DNA of 64,000 nucleotides from Inquilinus limosus DSM 16000 (GTDB taxonomy: Bacteria > Pseudomonadota > Alphaproteobacteria > DSM-16000 > Inquilinaceae). The translations under genes and the position numbers were made by a program. The notes under the pieces are model-generated. The model saw only the letters and a program-made list of their open reading frames with translations, was not told the DNA's origin and did not search any database. Position 1 is the first letter of the stretch. Each line of letters begins with the position of its first letter. Below, piece by piece: positions 37,238-45,296 of this stretch. The stretch spans positions 7,501-71,500 of the forward strand of contig NZ_KE383989.1 in the NCBI RefSeq assembly GCF_000423185.1. Direction: 5' to 3'.

Positions 37238-37681
37238 GTGACGAAATACGTTCTCGACACCAATGTCGTGTCGGAACTGGCGAGGCCCGCCCCATCACCG
37301 CAGGTCGTTGCGTTTCTGCAGCGCGAGGCGGATCTCTGGATGAGCCCGATCCTGTTCCATGAACTGGCCTATGGCCTGGATCGGGTCAATGACGCCGCCC
37401 ACAAATCGAAGCTGCTGGCCTTCATCGACGCGATGAAGGCGCGCTTCGAGAGCCGTATCCTCGTCGTCGATATGGCGGTCGCCGAGACGGCTGGACGCCT
37501 GCGCGCCTTCGCGGCAGCCAGAGGCCGGACGCTCGCCCCGCTGGATTCCCTGATGGCGGCGACCGCCATCACGCACGACGCCACCCTAGCGACGCACAAC
37601 ACCAAGGACTTTCTCGACCTTGGTGTCGACGTCATCAACCCGTGGCTCGCCGCGGCGAACGCCGACGCCCCCAGCGATTGA
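37238..37681 (+). CDS. vapC: PIN-domain toxin, VapC/FitB-like
   Basis: This 147-residue PIN nuclease starts at GTG. The acidic residues of the active site are visible: D7 (VLDTN), E42 (FHELAYG) and a late Asp in LAPLDSLMAATAITHDATLATHNTKDF. PIN toxins typically cleave tRNA or rRNA loops. The pairing with a Phd-type antitoxin rather than a VapB-type one resembles FitAB-like or StbDE-style hybrid modules. It is in a two-gene operon, with a palindromic repeat just downstream. Confidence 0.92.
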   Translation: MTKYVLDTNVVSELARPAPSPQVVAFLQREADLWMSPILFHELAYGLDRVNDAAHKSKLLAFIDAMKARFESRILVVDMAVAETAGRLRAFAAARGRTLAPLDSLMAATAITHDATLATHNTKDFLDLGVDVINPWLAAANADAPSD

Positions 37682-37696
37682 GCCCCCTCCCCACAT

Positions 37697-37782
37697 TGTC
37701 ATCGCGAGGAGGCGAAGCCGACGTGGCGATCCAGGCGGCCGGTGCCACTGGATCGCCACGCCCCTTCGGGGCTCGCGATGAC
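37697..37782. repeat. Dispersed palindromic repeat (GGCGATCCAG/CTGGATCGCC type), copy 2
   Basis: The element runs TGTCATCGCGAGGAGGCGAA to GGCTCGCGATGACGG, with inner arms TGGCGATCCAG and CTGGATCGCCA. It is related to the copy at 15357-15442 and lies between the convergent vapC and MFS genes. Confidence 0.85.
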
Positions 37783-37811
37783 GGTTTTGCAGGCCTCCAG
37801 ACCCGTTTGAA

Positions 37812-39170
37812 TCAGGCCCGAGCCACCGCCTCGCGCAGCTTGACGTCCGCCCGCGGACCGGCGCCGGGGCGGAGCAGCAGGACCAGCAGCGCTGCGGCGA
37901 GACCAGCCGCGGCCAGCACGTAGAGCCCCGCCGCGGTGGACTGGAAGCCCTGCTCCGCCGCTGTCTTCAGATTCGGGGCGAAGAAGCCGCCGAGATTGCC
38001 GATCGCATTGATCGCGGCGATCCCGCCCGCGGCCGCCGCCCCGCCGAAATAGCCGGTCGGGAAGGTCCAGAAGATCGGCTGCGAGGTGATGATCCCCATC
38101 GTCGTCAGGCACAGCGCCGCGATCGCGACCGCCGGCGGGGCGCTGGCCGAGATGACGAGACCGGCCGTGATCCCCAACAGCGAGACGAAGGCGAAGCTGC
38201 GGCGGTAGCCGGTGCGCACCGCCAGCCCGGGCCAGAAGGTGGCGGCGACGATGGCGCAGGCCCAGGGAATCGCCGAGACCAGGCCGACCATCAGCCCGAC
38301 CTTCATGCCCAGGAGGGCGCCGACCTGGGTCGGCAGGTAGAAGGCGACGCCGTAGCCGCTGACCTGAATCAGGAAATAGATCGCGGCGAAATGCAGCAGC
38401 CTGGGGTCGGTCAGCACCGCGCGGAAGCCGACCCGGCCGGCCGCCTGCTTCTCCCGCTCCTCCGCTGCGATCGCCCGGCCCAGCGCCTCGCGCTCCTCGG
38501 CCGGCATCCAGCGCGCCTCGGATGGGCGGTCGCACAGGTAGAAATAGGCCCAGACGCCGACCAGTGAGGCGAGCAGCCCCTCGATCAGGAACATCAGCTG
38601 CCAGCCATGCAGCCCGAACAGCCCGTCGAGGTCGAGCAGCACGCCGGAGATCGGGCCGCCGAGCATCAGCGCCAGCGGCGAGCCGAAATAGAACAGCCCC
38701 ATCACCCGCCCGCGCGCCTTGGCCGGGAACCAGTAGGTCATGAACAGGATCGCACCGGGGAAGAAGCCGGCCTCGGCCGCGCCGAGCAGCAGGCGGATCA
38801 CCGAGAAGGAGGTCTCGCCATGGGCGAAGGCCATGGCCGCCGCGACCAGCCCCCAGGTCACCATGATCCGGGCCAGCCAGACCCGCGCCCCGATCCGGTG
38901 CAGGATCAGGTTGCTGGGCACCTCGAACACGGCATAGGTGATGAAGAAGATGCCGGCGCCGAAGGCGAAGACCGCGTCGCTGAGTCCGGTCGTCGCCTGA
39001 TAGGCCTCCTTCGCGAAGCCGATATTGGCCCGGTCCAGATAGGCCATCATGTACATCAGGATCAGGAACGGCACGAGCCGCCACATGGCCCGCCGGACCG
39101 CGCGGTCCAGCACGGCCTCGTCACGAGTCCCCGGCGGCGCCGCCCCCGGCGCCGGTGGTGTCGTCGTCAT
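37812..39170 (-). CDS. MFS transporter, anion:cation symporter (ACS) type
   Basis: This 452-residue protein has about 12 helices. Features of the ACS family are YLDRANIGFAKEAYQATTGLSD, FFITYAVFEVPSNLILHRIGARVWLARIM, and AEAGFFPGAILFMTYWFPAKARGRVM. ACS members carry tartrate, phthalate, galactonate and other organic acids. The next gene on the strand encodes a D-2-hydroxyacid dehydrogenase, 57 bp upstream, so the imported substrate is plausibly a 2-hydroxyacid. The C-terminus is rich in Ala/Leu. Confidence 0.92.
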   Translation of the reverse strand: MTTTPPAPGAAPPGTRDEAVLDRAVRRAMWRLVPFLILMYMMAYLDRANIGFAKEAYQATTGLSDAVFAFGAGIFFITYAVFEVPSNLILHRIGARVWLARIMVTWGLVAAAMAFAHGETSFSVIRLLLGAAEAGFFPGAILFMTYWFPAKARGRVMGLFYFGSPLALMLGGPISGVLLDLDGLFGLHGWQLMFLIEGLLASLVGVWAYFYLCDRPSEARWMPAEEREALGRAIAAEEREKQAAGRVGFRAVLTDPRLLHFAAIYFLIQVSGYGVAFYLPTQVGALLGMKVGLMVGLVSAIPWACAIVAATFWPGLAVRTGYRRSFAFVSLLGITAGLVISASAPPAVAIAALCLTTMGIITSQPIFWTFPTGYFGGAAAAGGIAAINAIGNLGGFFAPNLKTAAEQGFQSTAAGLYVLAAAGLAAALLVLLLRPGAGPRADVKLREAVARA

Positions 39171-39227
39171 CTTGGCTCCCTCTCGGCTGTTGTCGTTTCC
39201 GCCCGGGCCGGTCCGGGCGAAGGCGGG

Positions 39228-40649
39228 CTACAAGACCTTGCCGGGGTTCAGCAGGCCGCGCGGATCCAGCGCGTCCTTCAGCCGGCGCATCAGCGCCAGC
39301 TCCGCGTCGCTGCGCACATAGGGCAGGAACGGCTTCTTGGTCAGGCCGATACCGTGCTCGGCCGAGATCGTGCCGCCGAACTCACGGACCATGGCGTAGA
39401 CGGTCTCGACGATCTCCTGCTTCGGCTGCGGCTCGGCGCCGGGCACGCAGGCGACGATGTGCAGGTTGCCGTCGCCGATATGGCCGTAGAACAGCGCCAC
39501 GATACCGGGCAGCCGCCGCTCCAGAGCGGCGCGGCAAGCCTGGACATAGTCGTCCATCGTCGCCACCGGCAGGCCGATATCGAAGGATTCGTGCGGCCCC
39601 AGCACCTGCTTGAACTCGCCGGCGGCGTCGCGCACGCCCCAGAAGGCGCGGATGTCGGCCAGCGACTGCGCCACCGCCGCATCGGCGATCACGCCCTCCT
39701 CGGCCTGGCGCTCCAGCCAGGCCTGGAAGCGTGGACCGTCCACCGCCTCGTCGGAGCCCTGCGCTTCGACCAGCACATAGCTGGCATGGCCGCCGGAGAT
39801 CGGGCTGCGCAGCCCCGGCACGCGGGTGGTGACCACGTCCCAGTAGTCCGGCCACATCACCTCGAAGGCCGAGAGCAGCGGCCCCAGCCCGCGCCGGGCC
39901 GCGGCCAGCAGCTTCACCGTGTGTTCGTAGCTGGACAGCCCGCACAGGGCGGCCATGGTGCAGCCGGGCTTCGGGTACAGGCGCAGCACCGCCCGGGTGA
40001 TCACGCCGAGCGTGCCCTCGCTGCCGATGAACAGGTGCTTCAGGTCGTAGCCGGCATTGTTCTTCAGCATCTTGTTGAGGCTGGTGACCACCTGCCCGTC
40101 CGGCAGCACCACCTCGATCCCCAGCACCATCTCACGCGCCATGCCGTAGCGGATCACCCGGTTGCCGCCGGCATTGGTCGAGAGGTTGCCGCCGATGGCG
40201 CAGGAGCCGCGGGCACCGAGGTCGAGCGGGATGAAGAAGCCGGCCTCGTCCGCCGCCTGCTGCACCGCCTGCAGCGGGGTGCCGGCGCGCACCGTCATGG
40301 TGGCCGAGGCGGCGTCGACCTCCTCCACCCCGACCATGCGCTCTAGCGACAGCGCGACCGATCCCGCGACGGGCCGGGCGCCGCCGCACAGACCGGTCAG
40401 CCCGCCCTGCGGCACCACCGGAAAACCGTGCTCGGAGCAGATCCGCATCGCCGCGGCCACGCCCGCGGTGTCGGCGGGGCGGACCACCGCCAGCGGCCGC
40501 AGGGGGCCGAGCGTGCTCCAGTCCGACTCGTTGCGGGGCGGGATGTCGGGACCGGCAAACACAGCCTGGGCGCCGAGCGCCGCCCGCAAGGCCTCGATCA
40601 GCGCCTCGGAGCCGGCATCGGCCGGCGCGGCCGCGACTTCTGGGGCCAA
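39228..40649 (-). CDS. FAD-binding D-2-hydroxyacid dehydrogenase (GlcD/D2HGDH type)
   Basis: This 473-residue flavoenzyme has an FAD-binding PCMH domain (PQGGLTGLCGGARPV, LGARGSCAIGGNLSTNAGGN, GSEGTLGVITRAVLRL) and a C-terminal catalytic half with FYGHIGDGNLHIV and ISAEHGIGLTKKPFL, the metal/substrate motifs of D-lactate, glycolate and D-2-hydroxyglutarate dehydrogenases. The start is a TTG at 40649: AGGAG lies 4 bases upstream and there is no in-frame ATG until well inside the FAD domain. It is probably coupled with the downstream MFS transporter gene. Confidence 0.92.
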   Translation of the reverse strand: MAPEVAAAPADAGSEALIEALRAALGAQAVFAGPDIPPRNESDWSTLGPLRPLAVVRPADTAGVAAAMRICSEHGFPVVPQGGLTGLCGGARPVAGSVALSLERMVGVEEVDAASATMTVRAGTPLQAVQQAADEAGFFIPLDLGARGSCAIGGNLSTNAGGNRVIRYGMAREMVLGIEVVLPDGQVVTSLNKMLKNNAGYDLKHLFIGSEGTLGVITRAVLRLYPKPGCTMAALCGLSSYEHTVKLLAAARRGLGPLLSAFEVMWPDYWDVVTTRVPGLRSPISGGHASYVLVEAQGSDEAVDGPRFQAWLERQAEEGVIADAAVAQSLADIRAFWGVRDAAGEFKQVLGPHESFDIGLPVATMDDYVQACRAALERRLPGIVALFYGHIGDGNLHIVACVPGAEPQPKQEIVETVYAMVREFGGTISAEHGIGLTKKPFLPYVRSDAELALMRRLKDALDPRGLLNPGKVL

Positions 40650-40664
40650 GCTGCTCCTCCCTTC

Positions 40665-40692
40665 GTCCTAATGTCCGACATATCTATAGGAC
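40665..40692. promoter_or_regulatory. Nested inverted repeats, possible GntR-type operator
   Basis: GTCCTA (40665-40670) and TAGGAC (40687-40692) flank ATGTCCGACAT (40671-40681), itself a palindrome about its central base. The site lies 16 to 43 bp before the TTG of the flavoenzyme gene. TGTCnGACA-like cores are used by some GntR/FCC regulators of hydroxyacid and carboxylate genes; no regulator is nearby. Confidence 0.45.
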
Positions 40693-40728
40693 GATGGGCC
40701 TGAAGCCGCAACGCCGCGCAGCGTCGCG

Positions 40729-41028
40729 TCAGCCGACCGCGCGCAGCGCCACCACCGCGACGACGCCGACCAGGATGGTGGCGAGCAGCGGCAGCCGGGT
40801 GGCGGCGAGCGCGGTGACCAGCGCCGCCGCGGTCTCGGCCCAGCCGGTCGCCAGCACCATCGGGGCGATCACCGCGGTCAGCACCGCCGGTGGCGCCGCG
40901 TCGAACGCCGCCTTCATCCGGCCCTGCAGCCGCAGCCGGCCGACCAGGAACAGGCCGGAGATCCGGGTCAGATAGGTCACCACCGCCATGCCCAGGATGG
41001 CGGCCAGGGTGGTCGGATCCACACTCAT
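40729..41028 (-). CDS. azlD: AzlD family branched-chain amino acid exporter subunit
   Basis: This 99-residue membrane protein has about three or four helices, starting MSVDPTTLAAILGMAVVTYL with the TRISG motif and then APPAVLTAVIAPMVL. AzlD pairs with AzlC to export branched-chain amino acids or analogues. Its ATG overlaps the azlC stop as ATGA. Longer open frames upstream cross azlC and the AraC gene and are shadows. Confidence 0.93.
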   Translation of the reverse strand: MSVDPTTLAAILGMAVVTYLTRISGLFLVGRLRLQGRMKAAFDAAPPAVLTAVIAPMVLATGWAETAAALVTALAATRLPLLATILVGVVAVVALRAVG

Positions 41029-41723
41029 GCCGGCACCTCCTTCGGCTCCGCGGCCAGCCAGGCGGCGGCGATGCCGGCCAGGGCACCGGCCGCGACATGC
41101 CAGGGCGGGCCGGCGAAGCGGTAGGCCAGTGCGGCGGTGACCAGGCTGGCGGCGATGGTCGCCGTGCTGCGGTGGCCGTTCCAGAAACCGACGACCAGGC
41201 CGATGAACAGGGCGGTGAAGGCGAAGTCGGCGCCGATCCGGGTCGGGTCGCCGATCGCGGCGCCGACCACGGCGCCCAGCGTTCCCCACACCACCCAGTT
41301 CAGCCAGAAGAAGCCGCCCATCGCCAGGAAATAGGCCGGGGTCAGCTCGCGGCCCATGGCCCGCCGCTCCGCCATCGCCCAGTTCTCGTCGGCCATCACC
41401 GCGTATCCGAGAAGGCGCTGGGACCAGGTGAAGGTCCCGGTGCGCCGGGCCAGCGACAGACTCATCAGGATGTGGCGGGAGTTGATCAGCAGGGTCGACA
41501 CGACCAGCGTCGCCACCGGCACCGGCCAGGACCAGAGATCGATCGCGGCGAACTGCGCGCCGCCGGCAAAGACCAGCGCGCCCATCAGCGCCATCTCGGC
41601 CGGCGACAGCCCCTTGGCGGCTCCGAGCGCGCCGCAGAGCAGGCCGATCGGGATCGCCGCGATCGCGGCCGGAAGAATGTCGCGGATGCCGTCCGCGGCA
41701 TCGCGCCAGAAGGTTCGGGTCAT
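41025..41723 (-). CDS. azlC: AzlC family branched-chain amino acid exporter subunit
   Basis: This 232-residue membrane protein carries the AzlC hallmarks IPIGLLCGALGAAKGLSPAE, MGALVFAGGAQFAAIDLW, and NSRHILMSLSL. About seven helices are predicted. It forms the main subunit of the AzlCD permease. It is translationally coupled to azlD and lies 18 bp downstream of an AraC-type regulator on the same strand, which probably controls the operon. Confidence 0.95.
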   Translation of the reverse strand: MTRTFWRDAADGIRDILPAAIAAIPIGLLCGALGAAKGLSPAEMALMGALVFAGGAQFAAIDLWSWPVPVATLVVSTLLINSRHILMSLSLARRTGTFTWSQRLLGYAVMADENWAMAERRAMGRELTPAYFLAMGGFFWLNWVVWGTLGAVVGAAIGDPTRIGADFAFTALFIGLVVGFWNGHRSTATIAASLVTAALAYRFAGPPWHVAAGALAGIAAAWLAAEPKEVPA

Positions 41724-41741
41724 GCGGCAGCCGATGAGAGG

Positions 41742-42617
41742 TCAGGGATGAAAGCCGGCCCGGTAGGCGCCGGGGGCGATGCCGAGCCGCGCCTTGAAGG
41801 CATGGGTCAGATGGGCCTGGTCGCAGAAGCCGGTGGCGGCCGCGACCTCGGCCGGCGCCTCGCCCGCCTGCAGCCGGCGGCGCGCGGCCTGGACCCGAAG
41901 GTTGAGCAGATAGGCGTGCGGCGTCATCCGAGTCTCGCGACGGAAGGCGCGGATCAGGTGGTCGCGCGACAGCCCGGCCTCGGCGGCGAGGTGGTCGAGC
42001 GACAGCCCCTCGGCATGACGGTCGCGCATGACCTGCCTGACCCGAGCGATCCGGCCGGAGTCCGGCGCCGGCTCCGCCGGCTGGAAAGCGGCGTGGCGGA
42101 CCAGGCAGCGGCCATAGGCGCACAGCAGCAGCTCCTCCACCGCCAGGAGGTCGCCACCCCGGGCCAGCGCGGCGAAAGCTTCCGCGAACAGCGCCGCGGT
42201 CTCTGGGTCGTGCACCACCGGTTCCGGAAAGAACGGGGTCCCGGTCACGGGCCGGCCGGTGATCTCCGACGCCAGGCGCCGCAGCAGCGCGACCGAGGGA
42301 TAGGTCATGCGGTAGCGATAGCCGTCGCCATGCGGCGCACCGTCATGCACGTCCTCCGGGTTCACCAGGACCAGGTCGCCCGGGCCGCCGTAGCGCTGCA
42401 CGCCGCGCGCCAGCCAGGTCTCGCAGCCGGCGAAGATGCCGCCGACGACATAGGTCTCGTGCATGTGCAGGGCGTAGCGATGGGTGCAGAACGTGGCCTC
42501 CAGGCATTCCAGCCCGTCGAAGCTCGCGACCGTGAAGAACCGTGCCTGCTCGCCGCGCGCGAGCGGCTCGGCCGCCATCGCCTGTTCCTGTGTGACGCTG
42601 TCCATCCGCCCGATCAT
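41742..42617 (-). CDS. AraC-family transcriptional regulator
   Basis: This is about 291 residues. The N-terminal cupin sensor domain includes HRYALHMHETYVVGGIFAGCE. The C-terminal AraC DNA-binding domain has two helix-turn-helix units (LSLDHLAAEAGLSRDHLIRA and APAEVAAATGFCDQAHLTHAF then FKARLGIAPGAYR). The start is uncertain: GTG 42629, ATG 42617 or ATG 42605; none has a strong ribosome site. It reads into azlCD and is divergent from a methyltransferase gene. This class often regulates adjacent LysE/AzlC-type exporters. Confidence 0.92.
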   Translation of the reverse strand: MIGRMDSVTQEQAMAAEPLARGEQARFFTVASFDGLECLEATFCTHRYALHMHETYVVGGIFAGCETWLARGVQRYGGPGDLVLVNPEDVHDGAPHGDGYRYRMTYPSVALLRRLASEITGRPVTGTPFFPEPVVHDPETAALFAEAFAALARGGDLLAVEELLLCAYGRCLVRHAAFQPAEPAPDSGRIARVRQVMRDRHAEGLSLDHLAAEAGLSRDHLIRAFRRETRMTPHAYLLNLRVQAARRRLQAGEAPAEVAAATGFCDQAHLTHAFKARLGIAPGAYRAGFHP

Positions 42618-42759
42618 AGGCGCGGGCACCGCCCCGTCTTGTAGAAAATCGGCATGGCGAGGCCGGGCTTTGCACCGTCACGGCCGATACATCCATCCGG
42701 CATTGGCCGCGGAGACCCGAAGGGCGCGATAGTGTCCCGGAATCACAGGGGACGCCGCC

Positions 42760-43524
42760 ATGAGCGCGATCAGGGAAGTGCAGTCGTGGAGCGCCGAGGG
42801 CTATGCCCGCAACGCCCGCTTCGTCGCCGATCTGGGCCAGCCGGTGCTGGATCTGCTGGCGCCGCGGCCCGGCGAGCGCATCCTCGATCTCGGCTGCGGC
42901 GACGGCGCCCTGACGGCCAAGCTGGCGGCGGCGGGCGCCGAGGTGGTGGGCGCCGACAGCTCGGCCGAGCTGGTCGCCGCCGCCCGCGCCCTGGGCCTCG
43001 ACGCCCGCATCGCCGACGGCCAGGCCCTGCCCTTCGCGGCCGAGTTCGACGCGGTGTTCAGCAACGCCGCGCTGCACTGGATGCCCAAGGCCGACGCGGT
43101 GATCGCCGGCGTCCGGCGGGCGCTGAAGCCGGGCGGCCGCTTCGTCGGCGAGTTCGGCGGCCATGGCAATGTCGCGGCGATCGTCACCGCGCTGGTCGCG
43201 GCGCTGAACGCCCGTGGCCTGGACGGCGCGGCCCGGGTGCCCTGGTTCTTCCCGACCCCGGCCGAATACGCGGCGAAGCTGGAGGCGCAGGGCTTCCGCG
43301 TCGACACGATCGGCCTGGTGCCGCGGCCGACGCCGCTGCCCACCGGGATGCGCGGCTGGCTCGACACTTTCGCCAACCCGCTGCTCGACGGCATCGACGG
43401 GCCGGCGCGGTCGGCGCTGCTGGACGAGGTCGAGGCGCTGCTGGCGCCCAGCCTGCGCGACCAGGCCGGACAGTGGACCGCGGATTATGTCCGGCTGCGC
43501 TTCGCCGCGACGCTGGCGTCATGA
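42760..43524 (+). CDS. SAM-dependent methyltransferase (Tam-like)
   Basis: This 254-residue class I methyltransferase shows motif I ILDLGCGDGALTAKLAAAGA, VVGADSSAELVAAAR, and FDAVFSNAALHWMPKADAVI, resembling trans-aconitate 2-methyltransferase. WFFPTPAEYAAKLEAQGF is a typical C-terminal block. The substrate is probably a small carboxylic acid but is not certain. The stop overlaps the start of the EamA transporter as ATGA, so the two are co-translated; the transporter may export the methylated product. Confidence 0.92.
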   Translation: MSAIREVQSWSAEGYARNARFVADLGQPVLDLLAPRPGERILDLGCGDGALTAKLAAAGAEVVGADSSAELVAAARALGLDARIADGQALPFAAEFDAVFSNAALHWMPKADAVIAGVRRALKPGGRFVGEFGGHGNVAAIVTALVAALNARGLDGAARVPWFFPTPAEYAAKLEAQGFRVDTIGLVPRPTPLPTGMRGWLDTFANPLLDGIDGPARSALLDEVEALLAPSLRDQAGQWTADYVRLRFAATLAS

Positions 43525-44459
43525 CCGCGGCGGTGCGGGCCGAAGCCGGCCGGCGCGGCGAGGCGCTGGGCTACCTGCTGGCGGTCCTCGGCGTGCTCGC
43601 CTTCTCCACCCGGCCGGTGCTGATCCGGCTGGGCTATGCCGAAGGGGTCGACGCCGAGACCCTGCTGGCGCTGCGCATGGGCCTGTCGCTGCCCTTCTTC
43701 GTGGCGATGTGGGCCTGGAGCCGGCGGCGCACCGCCGGTCCGCTGGCGCCGGGCGACCTGCTGCGCACCGTGGCGCTCGGGCTGCTCGGCTACTGGATCG
43801 CCAGCTACTGCGACTTCCTGGGGCTGCGCACGGTGCCGGCCGGGCTGGGCCGGATCATCCTGTTCCTGTACCCGACCTTCGTGCTGGTGCTGTCGGCCCT
43901 GGTGCTCGGCCGGCGGCCGCAGCGGCGCGAGATCCTGTGCCTGGTCGTCGCCTATGCCGGGCTCGCACTGGTGCTGGACGCCGCGGCCGAGAGCTTCGAC
44001 GAGGCGAGACTGGGCGGCGCCGGGCTGATCCTGCTGAGCGCCCTGGCCTATGCCGCCTATCTGGTCTGGGGCAGCGACACGGTGCCCCGGATCGGCAGCA
44101 CCCGCTTCACCGCCATCGCCATGATGGCGGCCTGCGCCGCCTGCATCGCGCAGTTCTTCGTGCTGCGCCCGGCCGACCACCTGCTGGTGTCGGGCAGGGT
44201 GCTGGGCATCGCCGCCTGGATCGCGGTGATCGGCACGGTGCTGCCGGTCTGGGCCACCAGCGAGGCGCTGAAGCGGATCGGCGCCGCCAGGGCGGCGCTG
44301 CTCGGCGCGCTCGGCCCCGTCTCCACCATCCTCCTGGCCTGGGCCGGGATGGATGAAGGGCTGACCGGGCTGCAGGTGCTGGGGGCGGTTCTGGTGGTGG
44401 GTGGCGTCGGGCTGCTCACGCTGCCACGGCGCCAGGATCCTAAAATAGCAGGGCGATGA
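43521..44459 (+). CDS. EamA/DMT-family transporter
   Basis: This 312-residue protein has ten helices in two EamA repeats (AFSTRPVLIRLGYAEGVDAE and TVPAGLGRIILFLYPTFVLVL in the first; ALAYAAYLVWGSDTVPRIG and AARAALLGALGPVSTILLAW in the second). DMT members export metabolites such as amino acids. Its ATG overlaps the stop of the methyltransferase gene. The final 20 bases overlap a small convergent ORF on the other strand. Confidence 0.93.
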   Translation: MTAAVRAEAGRRGEALGYLLAVLGVLAFSTRPVLIRLGYAEGVDAETLLALRMGLSLPFFVAMWAWSRRRTAGPLAPGDLLRTVALGLLGYWIASYCDFLGLRTVPAGLGRIILFLYPTFVLVLSALVLGRRPQRREILCLVVAYAGLALVLDAAAESFDEARLGGAGLILLSALAYAAYLVWGSDTVPRIGSTRFTAIAMMAACAACIAQFFVLRPADHLLVSGRVLGIAAWIAVIGTVLPVWATSEALKRIGAARAALLGALGPVSTILLAWAGMDEGLTGLQVLGAVLVVGGVGLLTLPRRQDPKIAGR

Positions 44460-44622
44460 CCGCCGCGACGGCGCTGAGCACGACAGGCACGGCCGCAATC
44501 ACCCATGCGACCGCGACCTCGGACCAGGACACCCGGGGCGACCGGGTCTCCGGAGCTGTCCATCTTTCGCTCTGCGCCATCGGATCGTCCGGCTCCAGGC
44601 CGGTCATTCCGATGAGGCCCAT
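44440..44622 (-). CDS. Small single-helix membrane protein
   Basis: This 60-residue ORF has a polar N-terminus (MGLIGMTGLEPDDPMAQSER) and one C-terminal helix (AWVIAAVPVVLSAVAAVIAL). GGAG lies 7 bases before the ATG. It overlaps the end of the convergent EamA gene by 20 bases. No family is recognised; the ribosome site and clean helix support it as a real small protein, but it could be spurious. Confidence 0.5.
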   Translation of the reverse strand: MGLIGMTGLEPDDPMAQSERWTAPETRSPRVSWSEVAVAWVIAAVPVVLSAVAAVIALLF

Positions 44623-44775
44623 GTTTCAACTCCGCGCTTCATTCCAGCGCAGCGCCTCGGCCGGACCATCCGACCGAGGCGCATCTACGACTATCGCGAA
44701 GTTGACGCACCGCCGCTGTGACCTACGGCACAGCGCACCCGGCGAAACCCGGTTCCGCGCCGAGGCGGCCCGGCT

Positions 44776-45144
44776 TCAGCGCCAGTGGCCCTCGATCCAG
44801 ATCCCCCGGCTCCAGTAACCCGGCACCCAGACCCGGGCCGGCGGCGCCGCATAGACCACGCGGGGCGGCGGCGCATAGACCACCGGCGGAGGCGGCGGCG
44901 CGTAGACCACGGGCGGTGGGGCGTAATAGACCGGCGGCGGCGCGTAATAGACCGGGGGCGGCGCGTAGTAGGCCCGCGGCCCCAGCGGGATGCCGATGCC
45001 GATGCTCACACCGGAATGCCAGCCCCAGCCGCCGCGCCACCAGGCTTCGGCCGGGGTGGAGGCCATCAGCGGCACGGCCAGGGCGGCGCCGAGCACCGCC
45101 AGGATCGCGGCGCGGCGCGGGATGATGCGGAACACCTTCAGCAT
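44776..45144 (-). CDS. Secreted Pro/Tyr-rich repeat protein
   Basis: This 122-residue exported protein has a signal peptide (about 1-34, ending TPAEA) followed by WWRGGWGWHSGVSIGIGIPLG. Five tandem units of the form YYAPPPV or VYAPPPP then follow, and a C-terminal VWVPGYWSRGIWIEGHWR, like the YXWGXW family of envelope repeat proteins. Function is unknown; it is probably an outer-membrane-associated lipoprotein-like or scaffold protein, although no lipobox Cys is seen. The ATG at 45144 was chosen because it opens the signal peptide. Confidence 0.85.
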   Translation of the reverse strand: MLKVFRIIPRRAAILAVLGAALAVPLMASTPAEAWWRGGWGWHSGVSIGIGIPLGPRAYYAPPPVYYAPPPVYYAPPPVVYAPPPPPVVYAPPPRVVYAAPPARVWVPGYWSRGIWIEGHWR

Positions 45145-45296
45145 GGTGACACCATCTGTCTGAACGCGGCACGCCGAAGCGGGCGTGTCCCTGATCACAC
45201 GGAGAGATGGTGCGCCGCCGTCGCCGGCGGCAAGGCGATTTACCGCAATTTAATGCGCCACGGCACGGGCGCCCGATGACGCCCGTGCCGGTGCCG

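Noticed and set aside
44652-44682. GCGCCTCGG/CCGAGGCGC hairpin as a terminator for the repeat-rich secreted protein gene
   Set aside because: No T-run follows on the minus strand and it is 94 bp from the stop.
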